Positions 34,565 to 44,600 of a DNA stretch of 64,000 bases are shown one piece after another (within the stretch, counting starts at the first letter, position 1; each line of letters begins with the position of its first letter). The position numbers and the translations under genes were made by a program. The notes beneath the pieces were generated by a model. The model was not told the origin of the DNA. It saw only the letters and a program-made list of their open reading frames with translations, and searched no databases. The stretch is from assembly GCA_014728295.1 (NCBI GenBank), contig WJLW01000107.1, positions 1 through 64,000 on the forward strand, written 5' to 3'. Source of the DNA: Chitinivibrionales bacterium (GTDB lineage Bacteria; Fibrobacterota; Chitinivibrionia; Chitinivibrionales; WJKA01).

Positions 34565-37500
34565 ATGACTTCATATTCTCACCAGATTAGTCACGATGGA
34601 CTGAGCAGGCTGCAGCGCTATCCTGAGACGCTGAACCCGGAGCATTTTCGGGTTGATGAGCGCTCGACGGCGGATTTTGTGGCGTATACGTCACGCTTTG
34701 CCGCAACGGTGCAATATTTCGACAACAACAACCGCCCGGATGGTGATTGGCGGGAATTTTTTGATCGCGATGTTACCGCAATCATCGCTTCAATCGTACA
34801 GCACAAGCCCGATGTCATGCAGAAAAGCATTGACGACGCTCGGCAAAAGGCCGCTGCCGCAGGTGGTGTACATGATGCACAGTTGGAAGAGGCATTCCAT
34901 GCGCTCTTTAATGTAATTGCGTATGCGGCCGGATTGTTTGACCGGTGGTATGTCAGAGCGCCGAAAGGCCTTAAAATCGAACGCGAAATTCATCGGCTGA
35001 TTTCTTCGCAATTGCGGGAAGAGTATGCACGCGCTATCAGCTACTTCAAGGCCGCCGAGGAGAACAACTATATCAAACCGGCCAAAACAAAATTCAGCAT
35101 CGGGCGAGCCCTCGATGAGGTGTGGATACCGCTACCCGAGTCGATAAAGCCGCAGTGGAACGAGTATGTTGTTGACATCCTCGCCGATACCCTCACGTTT
35201 CCCCCCAAAAACTCAACGAGCCCGGCGGCGGTGCAGACTGCAATTCGCAAGCTCGAAATAATTGCCGACAGCTTTGTCGCCGCTCATCAGCAAATCACTG
35301 CCGGTGCCGCCGCATTCATCGAAGAGACGCTTAGCGCTTGGCCGGAGCATTCGCCCAATATGAGCCTGTATCTGGCCTTTCTGCAGTTGTATGCGGTCGC
35401 GCAGCAGGATTTGAACCGGACTACCGCCCGGCATCTTGACTTTTACTATAATGATGTGCTCCGGTTCGAGCCGAAACCGGCCCAGCCGGATCAGGTGCAC
35501 GTTTTATTCGAAATTGCAAAGCATCGCCCGTACTATTTATTGCCGAAAGCGACGCTGCTCAAAGCGGGTAAGGATGCCCGGGAAAAGGATGTCGCCTACG
35601 AACTCGATCATGACATAACTTTGAACCATGCATCGGTTGCCGATCTTAAAGCCGTTTATGTTCAATCGGCGCCGGATTCGCACAAGCGAGTATTTGCCGT
35701 TGCGCAACCGAAAAGCACCGACGGAACGGGTGGTGAGTTCGAAGACAAGCCGCAAATCTGGCGAGCGTTCGGGGATGATCTGGTTCCCGCTCCGACGGCG
35801 GTAACCGAGCTGCGCGAGGATGATTTTCCCACAGCAGAAATCGGATGGCTGTTTGCAGGGCCGGTGCTGCAGGTGTCGGAAGGTGTACGCACGATCACCG
35901 TTGAAATCACGCTTGCCGAAGTGATTGACTCAAGCGATATTAGTGCACCCATGTTCAAAGCAAAATTGACCGGTGAGGAAGGCTGGATCGAGAAGGGCTT
36001 GACGGATGTGGATACCGGCTCGGGAGACCGTATTACCGCAACCATTGCACTGTCTGCGGATGACGGCCCGCTCGTCGGGCTGGATGCAAAATTGCATGAG
36101 TCAAGCTATCCGACCACCGATCCGGTGCTTGAAATCACGTTGGCCGATCCTGCCCGTTCACAACATGCCTATAAGTTTGCCGCGCTGCAAGACGCGCACA
36201 TCCTCGCGGTAAGCATACTGGTTGACGTTGACGGGGCCGAATCATTTACCATGCAGACCCCTGCGGGTGCCGCCGGGCCCGGCAAAGCATTCCTGCCTTT
36301 CGGCCCGCGTCCGGTCGTTGGCTCTACCCTGCACATCGGCGGAGAGGAGATTTTTACCAAAAAGCTGAACAGCATCACGCTTGTGTATGACTGGCTGGAT
36401 GCGCCACAGAATTTCTCCAGTCATTACAGCGTCTACAATAACGCATTGAACCTGTCCGGTTCGCAACAATTTGCGAATGCCAATTTCACGGCAAAAGCAT
36501 ACATCGATCAGGGGAGTGCATGGAGCGGTGAGACGTTCCAGCTTTTCACCGGTAAACCGGGTGATGCGTACGTTAAGGAGTTCTGCCGAAGCGGGGGCAT
36601 CTATGAGCCGGTGGACGCCGGCGTCGCATATCCGCTGGCCATCCAGTTGAACGGTCCGCCGCACGCGTTCGGACATGCAGATTTTTCGGCGGTGTATACG
36701 AAGCAAATTCTGAAATACAATGCCGATGTTCTGAATCCGCCCGACATCCAGAGCAAAAGCCTGCCGATTGTCGCATCCGGGTCGGCTACAAAAAAAGAGC
36801 TGGGGCAGATACCGCAGCAGGGAATGGTCGGCGTCGGCGCGCAAGCCGCAACCCCCGAACCGAATCTGCCGACAGAGCCATATACGCCCGCGATGACCGG
36901 TTTGAAACTGCGCTATCAGGCGTATGACAACATCGATTTTTCCGGCGCCAACGAAAATTGCGCGCTCCAGTTCTTTCACAAAGGAGCCTTCGGAAGCATT
37001 CGCCTGATAAGTGACGGCAGCACCTTGCCGCGCTTGCTGACGCCCTTGGAGATCGAAACCGCGGCGGGTACCTTTAAAAACGAAGGTGAATTATACCTTG
37101 CGATACAGAACCTGCACCCTCGCGAAAGCCTCTCGCTGCTCATCCAGATGGTAGAAGGCAGCGGCGAACCGGATGTTGCGCCTCCCAAGGTAAGCTGGTC
37201 ATATCTCACCGAAGCCGGCTGGCAGCTTTTTGGCGATGAGCAGATCCTCAAAGATACCACGCTCAATCTTACCAGATCGGGCATTGTCATTTTCGACGTC
37301 CCGCGACAGGCAACAGATGCATCACCTCTGCTGGGATCTGGTTTCCACTGGCTGCGCCTGTCGGTCACCGAACATGTGGCGGCGCTGTGCAGCATCGTCG
37401 ACATTCACGCCCAGGCGGCTGTTGCCGTATTTAAAGACAGAAACAACGACCCGCGCTTTTCGGCAAAGCGTCTGGAAGCCGATACGATAAAAAAGCTGCT

Positions 37501-38242
37501 TGTCAAAAATGCTGCCGTCAAAGACGTTTCTCAGCCGTATGCGTCATTTGGCGGGCGCATGCCGGAGCAGCCGGAGCAATTGTATGTACGTGCCAGTGAA
37601 CGCTTGCGCCATAAGAACCGTGCCGTCACGCTTGCCGACTTTGAACGCCTGGTCCTGGAAAACTTTCCCGATATCTACAAAGTTAAATGCATCAACCATA
37701 GCCAACTCGTCCGGAAAGATGCGTCCGCTAAACTCGAGCTTATCGAATTTGCTCCGGGAAAGGTGACCATCGTCGTGTTGCCGGATATTCGCAATACCGC
37801 CGCCGTCGATCCTTTGCAGCCGCGCGTTGCCGTCGGCAGGCTGCAGCAGATACGGCAATTTATCAGGGAATATGCTTCCCTGCATATCCGGGATCATATC
37901 AGTGTTGTCAATCCCTTGTTTGAGCAAGTCGAGGTGCTACTCAAAGTCAAGCTCACGCAGGAGTGGGTTGCGTATCGGGCAATCCTTATCGAAGAAATCA
38001 AACGCTTTCTCACCCCGTGGGCCTTTGAAGGCGGAAAAGACATTCATTTCGGCGGGGCGATTCATAAGTCAACCATTCTGCATTTTGTGGAAACACGCCG
38101 CTATGTCGACTACATTACTGAATTTTCGATGAAGAAATATATCGACGGCGTTGAAATCCCCGGTCATGACGAAAGTGCCAACGTCAGTTCATCACGTTCG
38201 ATCCTCGTTTCCTACGAAACGCATGATATATCGCAGGCATAG
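34565..38242 (+). CDS. Large baseplate protein, gp6/J-like (Afp11/Pvc11-like)
   Basis: 1225 residues from ATG 34565; a TTG at 34556 in frame is an alternative. The N-terminal part is helical (LQRYPETLNPEHFRVDER, FVAYTSRFAATVQYFDN). The C-terminal third carries the baseplate-J features of gp6-type wedges: LYVRASERLRHKNRAVTLAD, FERLVLENFPDIYKVKCINH, VTIVVLPDIRN and PLQPRVAVGRLQQIRQFI. With the next protein it forms the baseplate wedges around the spike. The end lies 3 bp before the next gene. Confidence 0.9.
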   Translation: MTSYSHQISHDGLSRLQRYPETLNPEHFRVDERSTADFVAYTSRFAATVQYFDNNNRPDGDWREFFDRDVTAIIASIVQHKPDVMQKSIDDARQKAAAAGGVHDAQLEEAFHALFNVIAYAAGLFDRWYVRAPKGLKIEREIHRLISSQLREEYARAISYFKAAEENNYIKPAKTKFSIGRALDEVWIPLPESIKPQWNEYVVDILADTLTFPPKNSTSPAAVQTAIRKLEIIADSFVAAHQQITAGAAAFIEETLSAWPEHSPNMSLYLAFLQLYAVAQQDLNRTTARHLDFYYNDVLRFEPKPAQPDQVHVLFEIAKHRPYYLLPKATLLKAGKDAREKDVAYELDHDITLNHASVADLKAVYVQSAPDSHKRVFAVAQPKSTDGTGGEFEDKPQIWRAFGDDLVPAPTAVTELREDDFPTAEIGWLFAGPVLQVSEGVRTITVEITLAEVIDSSDISAPMFKAKLTGEEGWIEKGLTDVDTGSGDRITATIALSADDGPLVGLDAKLHESSYPTTDPVLEITLADPARSQHAYKFAALQDAHILAVSILVDVDGAESFTMQTPAGAAGPGKAFLPFGPRPVVGSTLHIGGEEIFTKKLNSITLVYDWLDAPQNFSSHYSVYNNALNLSGSQQFANANFTAKAYIDQGSAWSGETFQLFTGKPGDAYVKEFCRSGGIYEPVDAGVAYPLAIQLNGPPHAFGHADFSAVYTKQILKYNADVLNPPDIQSKSLPIVASGSATKKELGQIPQQGMVGVGAQAATPEPNLPTEPYTPAMTGLKLRYQAYDNIDFSGANENCALQFFHKGAFGSIRLISDGSTLPRLLTPLEIETAAGTFKNEGELYLAIQNLHPRESLSLLIQMVEGSGEPDVAPPKVSWSYLTEAGWQLFGDEQILKDTTLNLTRSGIVIFDVPRQATDASPLLGSGFHWLRLSVTEHVAALCSIVDIHAQAAVAVFKDRNNDPRFSAKRLEADTIKKLLVKNAAVKDVSQPYASFGGRMPEQPEQLYVRASERLRHKNRAVTLADFERLVLENFPDIYKVKCINHSQLVRKDASAKLELIEFAPGKVTIVVLPDIRNTAAVDPLQPRVAVGRLQQIRQFIREYASLHIRDHISVVNPLFEQVEVLLKVKLTQEWVAYRAILIEEIKRFLTPWAFEGGKDIHFGGAIHKSTILHFVETRRYVDYITEFSMKKYIDGVEIPGHDESANVSSSRSILVSYETHDISQA

Positions 38243-38245
38243 TAC

Positions 38246-41200
38246 ATGGATAATTTGATACTGCATAAAAATCGCACACTTGCGCAAAGCCAGGATTACG
38301 AATGGTTGCGCAAGGAGGGGGTTGCGTATATTGAAAGGCTTGGACATAAGCTCTGGTCCGAATACAATGTACACGATCCCGGGGTAACCATTCTGGAATT
38401 GCTCTGCTATGCAATTACCGACCTCGGATTTCGTACCGCTTACTCCATGCCGGATATCCTCGCCGAAGAGACCGAGCGCCGACCGCGGAAGGCAATGAAT
38501 TTTTTTACAGCTCGGGAAATTCTGCCCAACCATCCTCTGACCGAAAAAGACCTGCGCAAGCTGATGATTGACGTTCCGGGAATACGCAACGCCTGGGTTT
38601 TTCCGGCAGATGATCACGAACCCTACCTCTATGTCGACCAGAAGGAAAGCGAGTTGAGCTATGACGCCGAGTTTGCAATCACACCGGCCGTTGTAGACAA
38701 ACTTGCAAAGGCCGACCTGCCGCAGCAGATCACAACCGAACTTGCAGGGGAGAGTTACAGCGCACCGTTGAGCCGAGCCGCCGTTATCGCAAAAGTCGAA
38801 AGCATAGCCTCCGCCGCAGTTACGGATGAGCATATGTCAATAATCCTGGCTGCTGCATGCGAGCATCACCTCGTGAAACCGCGCGGGCTCTCGGCGATCA
38901 GACTGGAATTTGAGGAAGATCCGTTGCTGGGCGATTTGAACGGACATTATGCCACGTATACGCTTAAAAGTATCGCGCAGACCTTCGGCATTGAAGTTTA
39001 CCTGCCCATTGCCGGCAAGCTTTCGCAATTGCGTCATGCCGCACACCTGCCTGCCGGCCCCGATCTGCACTTGAGCGCCCTCGCCTATGATCACAATGAC
39101 GATATCTATCGCGCCGGGTTGACGGTAAAAGAGGGAATCAACATTGTCACCGTGTTTGATATAACCATCGTGTCGCATGGTGAAGTGACGCTGGTGCATG
39201 CCGATCTCATTGCAGACAAGCTCGCAAGCGAAAAGCAGGCGCTGTATGAGGCCGTCCGTGAAAAGATCGGTAAAATCTTCGGCATCCAAAAAGCAGTCAT
39301 AGGCAAGCTCAACGCACACCGCACGTTATGCGAAGATTTTGATTCGGTGGACCATGCCGAAATCGAGGAACTCGGTATCTGCTCGGATGTTGAGCTTACA
39401 CCGGATGCGGATGTCGAGCTGGTTGAAGCGCAGATTTTCCATGCGGTAGAAATGTTTCTCACGCCGCACGCCATTTTCCGCTCACTGGAAGAGCTGCTTG
39501 ACATGGGCAAAAAAGTCGACGAAATCTTCGAAGGCCCTGTGCTCGATCACGGCTTTCTGATTGACGATGAGCTGGAGAATGTGGCGCTGCGGGATACGAT
39601 CAGGGCATCGGATTTAATCAATATCATCATGTCGATCGCCGGTGTAACCGCGATCAAAAAATTTCAAATTACCAATTATTTCAACGGCATCCCCTTGAGT
39701 GACGGTGAGGGGTGGACGTTAAAAATCGGAACGAATCGTGCCGTTCGCTTCAACCGGTTCCGTTCCAAATGTGTCTACTACAAAGGGCTCATTCCCTATG
39801 CCGCGCAGGACGCTATCGTTGAGGAGCGCCTGAAGGAGCTGCGGGGAGCGCAGCGGCAGAGCAGACTGGCCGCCGATGAGTATGATGTAGCCGTGCCGCA
39901 GGGCGAGCATCGGCATATTCAGCAGTATACCAGCCTGCAGCAGGATTTTCCACCGCTTTATCTGGTTGGTACTGTGGAGCCCCCCGCCTCGGCAAGCGAT
40001 ATGCGCAAGGCCCGGGCGAAGCAGTTGCAGGGATATGTGCTGTTTTTCGATCGCCTGCTGGCCGATTACCTTTCACAACTTGCGCACATCAAAGACCTCT
40101 TTTCTCTTGATCCTGCAATTAAGCGTACCCGATTCTCCCGGCCCTTTTTCGAGATTCCCCAGCTCTTTAAGATTACCGACAATGTGCTGAGCGATTTAAA
40201 ATCAGCCGGCGTACCGCTGGCCGTGGTGCAGAAGATCGTGGAGCTGAACGGCAAACCGGCAGCCGACGGCGCGCACTTCCAGGCCGACCTCTCGGCAAAA
40301 CTGGATGCGCAGGATCTGGGCCGGTACGAGGCGATTATTCTCTCATATGCAAAGCAGCCGGGCTTACCTGCCGCAGGCATGTATGGCCTGAAGCATCTGA
40401 CAAAGGATTTCGTCACATCGCAGGGGGCGGTAAAAGAAAAACAGTTTACTTCTACGGCATATCAGAACGCCTGGCAGACCTATCTCGAAAACCAGGCGGA
40501 TTTGTATGTGGCACATGCGTATGAAGCCGACCCGCTTGTCGAATCGGATGAGACGTATTTCGACCGCAAAAACCGCCTGCTTGATCATCTGGTCTCCCGA
40601 TTCGGTGAGCAGTTTGCAGAGTATGTGCTAATTTCCTATGCGCTTGACAAAAAGAAAGACCGGGAAGAGCTGATCAGTGACAAGCTCGCAATGCTGAACA
40701 GCCTCCCGGCAATCAGTTCGCAGCGAGGGCAGGGGTTTAATTATCTGAAAAACCACAATCCCGTTGCAGGGATTAATATTAGCGGACTGCATCATCGTGT
40801 GGCCCGCCTCACCGGAATCGATTTTGATGCGCTGACCAGTTACATCGAAATTTATCAGGAAGCCGATGAGGATGCAATTGATGAATACCGCTTTCGCATG
40901 AAAGACGAGCAGGGGCGGGTGCTCATCAGCAGTTCCACCAAATATTATTCCCGTGAAGATGCCTGGGCCGAGATCGCCGCCGTCTTTAAAAACGGCGCCA
41001 AGCCGGAGCGTTACGAAAAAAAACAGGATGCGCGCAAGTTCTGGTATTTCAATTTGACCGATGAGCAGGGTGAGGTGATCGCGCGCCGTATTCGCTTCAC
41101 CAAAGATAAACAATCCTGCGAAAAGGAGATCGAGCTGGCAATCGAGCTGATCGGGAAGTTGAAAAATATTCGCATGATGAGTGAGGGGCTGCACGTTATA

Positions 41201-41677
41201 GAGCATATCTTCATTCGCCCCGACTCAACGGAGAACCGGCTGCTGAATATCTGCCTGGATCCCGCCGGTAGCACCGAGCCGGGGTTTCTCGATCCGTACT
41301 CCTTTCGCATAACCATTGTCGTGCCGGCATGGCCGCAACGATTTCAAAACATGCATTTCCGCCACTATTTTGAAGACACCGTACGCAAAGAAGCACCCGC
41401 ACACGTGCATGTCAAGATTTGCTGGGTCAATGAGGCATCGATGGCTCGCTTTGAAGATGCCTACTATCCGTGGCTCAAAGAGCTTCAAAAGAATAATCGC
41501 ACCACGTTGTCATATCGGCTCGCTCAGGATAAATTTACCGAAGTGCTGGAATCGCTACGCAGCGTGTATCCTGAAGCCCGCCTGTTTAATTGTGAAAATC
41601 CCGAAAAGAACAACCCGATCGTTTTGAACAATGCAAAGATCGGATCTGCCAGGATGGAAGCTTATGAAAAAGATTAG
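38246..41677 (+). CDS. Large baseplate wedge protein (Afp12/Pvc12-like)
   Basis: 1143 residues. The opening (SQDYEWLRKEGVAYIERLG, YNVHDPGVTILELLCYAI, TDLGFRTAYSM) is the signature of the second big eCIS wedge protein. Further on, RHIQQYTSLQQDFPPLYLVG, AKQLQGYVLFFDRLLADYLS and a C-terminal MSEGLHVIEHIFIRPDS with FRITIVVPAWPQRFQN are also family features. Acting with the preceding protein, it bridges spike, sheath initiator and fibres. It overlaps the fibre-like gene by 14 bases. Confidence 0.9.
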   Translation: MDNLILHKNRTLAQSQDYEWLRKEGVAYIERLGHKLWSEYNVHDPGVTILELLCYAITDLGFRTAYSMPDILAEETERRPRKAMNFFTAREILPNHPLTEKDLRKLMIDVPGIRNAWVFPADDHEPYLYVDQKESELSYDAEFAITPAVVDKLAKADLPQQITTELAGESYSAPLSRAAVIAKVESIASAAVTDEHMSIILAAACEHHLVKPRGLSAIRLEFEEDPLLGDLNGHYATYTLKSIAQTFGIEVYLPIAGKLSQLRHAAHLPAGPDLHLSALAYDHNDDIYRAGLTVKEGINIVTVFDITIVSHGEVTLVHADLIADKLASEKQALYEAVREKIGKIFGIQKAVIGKLNAHRTLCEDFDSVDHAEIEELGICSDVELTPDADVELVEAQIFHAVEMFLTPHAIFRSLEELLDMGKKVDEIFEGPVLDHGFLIDDELENVALRDTIRASDLINIIMSIAGVTAIKKFQITNYFNGIPLSDGEGWTLKIGTNRAVRFNRFRSKCVYYKGLIPYAAQDAIVEERLKELRGAQRQSRLAADEYDVAVPQGEHRHIQQYTSLQQDFPPLYLVGTVEPPASASDMRKARAKQLQGYVLFFDRLLADYLSQLAHIKDLFSLDPAIKRTRFSRPFFEIPQLFKITDNVLSDLKSAGVPLAVVQKIVELNGKPAADGAHFQADLSAKLDAQDLGRYEAIILSYAKQPGLPAAGMYGLKHLTKDFVTSQGAVKEKQFTSTAYQNAWQTYLENQADLYVAHAYEADPLVESDETYFDRKNRLLDHLVSRFGEQFAEYVLISYALDKKKDREELISDKLAMLNSLPAISSQRGQGFNYLKNHNPVAGINISGLHHRVARLTGIDFDALTSYIEIYQEADEDAIDEYRFRMKDEQGRVLISSSTKYYSREDAWAEIAAVFKNGAKPERYEKKQDARKFWYFNLTDEQGEVIARRIRFTKDKQSCEKEIELAIELIGKLKNIRMMSEGLHVIEHIFIRPDSTENRLLNICLDPAGSTEPGFLDPYSFRITIVVPAWPQRFQNMHFRHYFEDTVRKEAPAHVHVKICWVNEASMARFEDAYYPWLKELQKNNRTTLSYRLAQDKFTEVLESLRSVYPEARLFNCENPEKNNPIVLNNAKIGSARMEAYEKD

Positions 41678-44600
41678 CACCTACCCGATTTTCGAAAAAG
41701 ACCAGGTCTTAACCGCAAAGCAGCTTAATGATGTGCACGCGTTTCTGGACCAGCAGGATCGCTTGACCAGAACCAGGGCGGTCGGCATCGGCATTATCTG
41801 CGGTTTTGAAGTGTCAAAAGACAAGCAGGGCGGCAGGTTCAAGGGCCTGCGCATCTCGCAAGGGTGCGGCATAACCTCCAAAGGCTATGTGATCCCGCTC
41901 GATGCAACGACTTATCCTTTTCAGCGCAGTTTCAAGCATAGCTATTTCAAAGACCTTGAGGTGACAGAGCTACTTGAGGACAATGCTGCTGGTGATGCTC
42001 ATATGCTGGGTGAATCGTATGCGGATGATAAAATTGTCGTACTCTTTTTAGAACTATTCGACCGTGATTTGCGTACGTGCACCGGCAGCGATTGTGACGA
42101 AAAGGGACGACAGATTGAATATCTGGTACGACCGGTGCTTGTTGACAAAAATGACATCAGAGAACTAGTAGCAGTAAAGCCGCGCTATGCACAGCGCCGC
42201 AAGCTGCGCCGGTTTGCCGTGCCCAGATGCGTGCAGGACCTTGCGGTGCACTTGAGCAGAATCGACTCAGAACAGGCACTCGTCAGGCACTACAGCCATT
42301 TGATCGAGGAGTTCGACCTGAAGCGATTTGCGCAGGCGCTTGAAGATTGTTTTGATGCGTACCAGCCTTATTTAGATATTCCATCAAATCCCTTTTCGAA
42401 TTCAGACCTGATAGCAGCGGTAAAAAAATTCAACAAAGCATCCGGCACGATTCAATATGTCTATGATTTCCTGAAGGACCTGGTGGATGCATATCACGCC
42501 TTTATCACTGAAGCAGAAGCCCTGCGCCAGGCCTGTATGCCGGATGAAAAGCTGTTCCCGCAGCATCTGCTGCTGGGCGGTGTCGGCGCCTCTTCGTATG
42601 ATCTCGCCTCAATCGAGCGAACGGGCTGGATTGCATCCCCCGCGCATAACGCGACAGAGCAAAGCAACCGCAAGGTAAAGTCGCTCTTTGCACGACTGCA
42701 GGCGATGTATACGGAATTTGACATTGGAACATTCGACACGGCCATAATTACTCCCGGCAGCGATAGAGAATCGGAGCTCGGACACCGGGCGATACCGTAT
42801 TACTATCCAGTTACAAAAAATTCCAACGTCCTGACCAATTGGAATTTCGAATTGCTTAAAGCCGAAAAAGCGTATTTGAATTATTCGTACCATGCGGACC
42901 GGTATCCCTTTGCCGATACGCCGGATTTCATTCGTCGCCCGATAGAGTACGCCCTCGACAAGTTCCCTTTTTTCCGCATAGAGGGACACATCAATCAACC
43001 CTGGCCGTATGTTTTCAAAGAATTGAAAAATCACATTCAGCGCTGCAATCTGCCGTTTAAGCTGCTGGGCCTGCGCGTTGATACCGCAGCGCAGGAAGAC
43101 ATCCCTGATCGGGCGGATTTTGCCGACTACGAGGCACTGTACGATCAATTGCGCCTGAATCTGATATGTAAACTTGATAACGTAGATGCGTTTCTGGCCC
43201 GGCCCGGCAGCAGCCAAACTCCCCAAAAGCCGACCATTGTCAAGGGGAACGTCTCCGTATCCAAACGAATCACCGGGGTGAGCAAGATTGACGTTGCGAT
43301 ACTGGATATCGAATACAAAAAATTTCTTACGCTCCGGGATCCGGTCGAGAATTTACGCAAAATCGATATCGTAGCTCGCGAGGCCCTTCGCACGAGCGGA
43401 AATTTTGAATTCAAGGATGTCAAGCCGGGCAAGTACACGCTGGTAGGCATAGCATCTCCAGGATTCAAGGTTGCCGCACCATCAACAGCCTACTACGAAG
43501 CGGTCGAAGCATCCGTGATTAATGGGAAAACGCTCGATGTCGGGGAAATTAAAATAGACCTGTCATCACCGAACACCGCAGACAAGGCGGGCATCGCCCG
43601 CAAAACAGCAGGACGTAGCGGGGCACTGGGTGGAACCGTTGTTGATGCACAGAAAAAAGGCATTTCACAGGCTGTTGTGGGTCTGGCCCCCCCATCCATC
43701 AAAACCCTGGAGCAGTATCAAAAAAGCCTGCGTACCCCTACTGCCGGCAAAGGTGCACCGTTGACGCAAACCGCTTCGGACGGCAGCTTTGTGCTCGAAG
43801 GTATACCGGCAGGTGATTACAGTCTCATTGTTTTCGGTCGGGGTAATGAATTTGTTGCGCGATCGGTATCGGCCCAATCGGGGGCGGTAAAAGACCTGGG
43901 AGTAATTGAGCTTACCTCCGGGAAGTCGGTGACGGACGGCAGCCTGCAAGGAAGCGGCTCGACAACCGGTGAAAAAGTTCTTGTCGGCGGACACCGAAGC
44001 TCGGCCGGCAGCTCGCACAAAACGCCTGAAAATGTGCTGCGGCTTATGAGCGGGGGCGGCGGAGGCGGCGGCATGCATGTCAATTTCCCCATGATGCACG
44101 TGGCGGGCGGATCAAGCGGGTCATCAACAGACAAGCCGGCTATGGAAGAGAACATGATGATGGTTGTTGAGGAAGAGCCCAAGGAGATGGCCCTGTATGA
44201 GTCCACAAATGATGATGCTGGCAATATCGCGATGATCAAAGATTTTGCGGTCGACAAGCTTGCATCATCCACCGGCACTGTGCGGGCGGGCAATGCCGGC
44301 TCGGCGGGCAGTGAGTCGATTGCTTATAATGCCGGTCTCACCAATGATTTCATTACAGACATTGTTACCAATTACGCAATTGGCGTGCAGCCCCAATACG
44401 ACAAACCGCAGCAGGGTAACCAGGTTGCCGAATTTCTCGACAAGGAGCTGGGAGTTGGTGGGGCAAACAGCATTTACGAAGCCTGGAAATACGGCAAGGG
44501 AACCTACGGTGCGCTGGAGATAGCCCGCCTGGCAGAGGATTACGGCATCAAAATTGACGTTATCAACACGATTCAGTACCCGACCCAGATTGAATCGCGT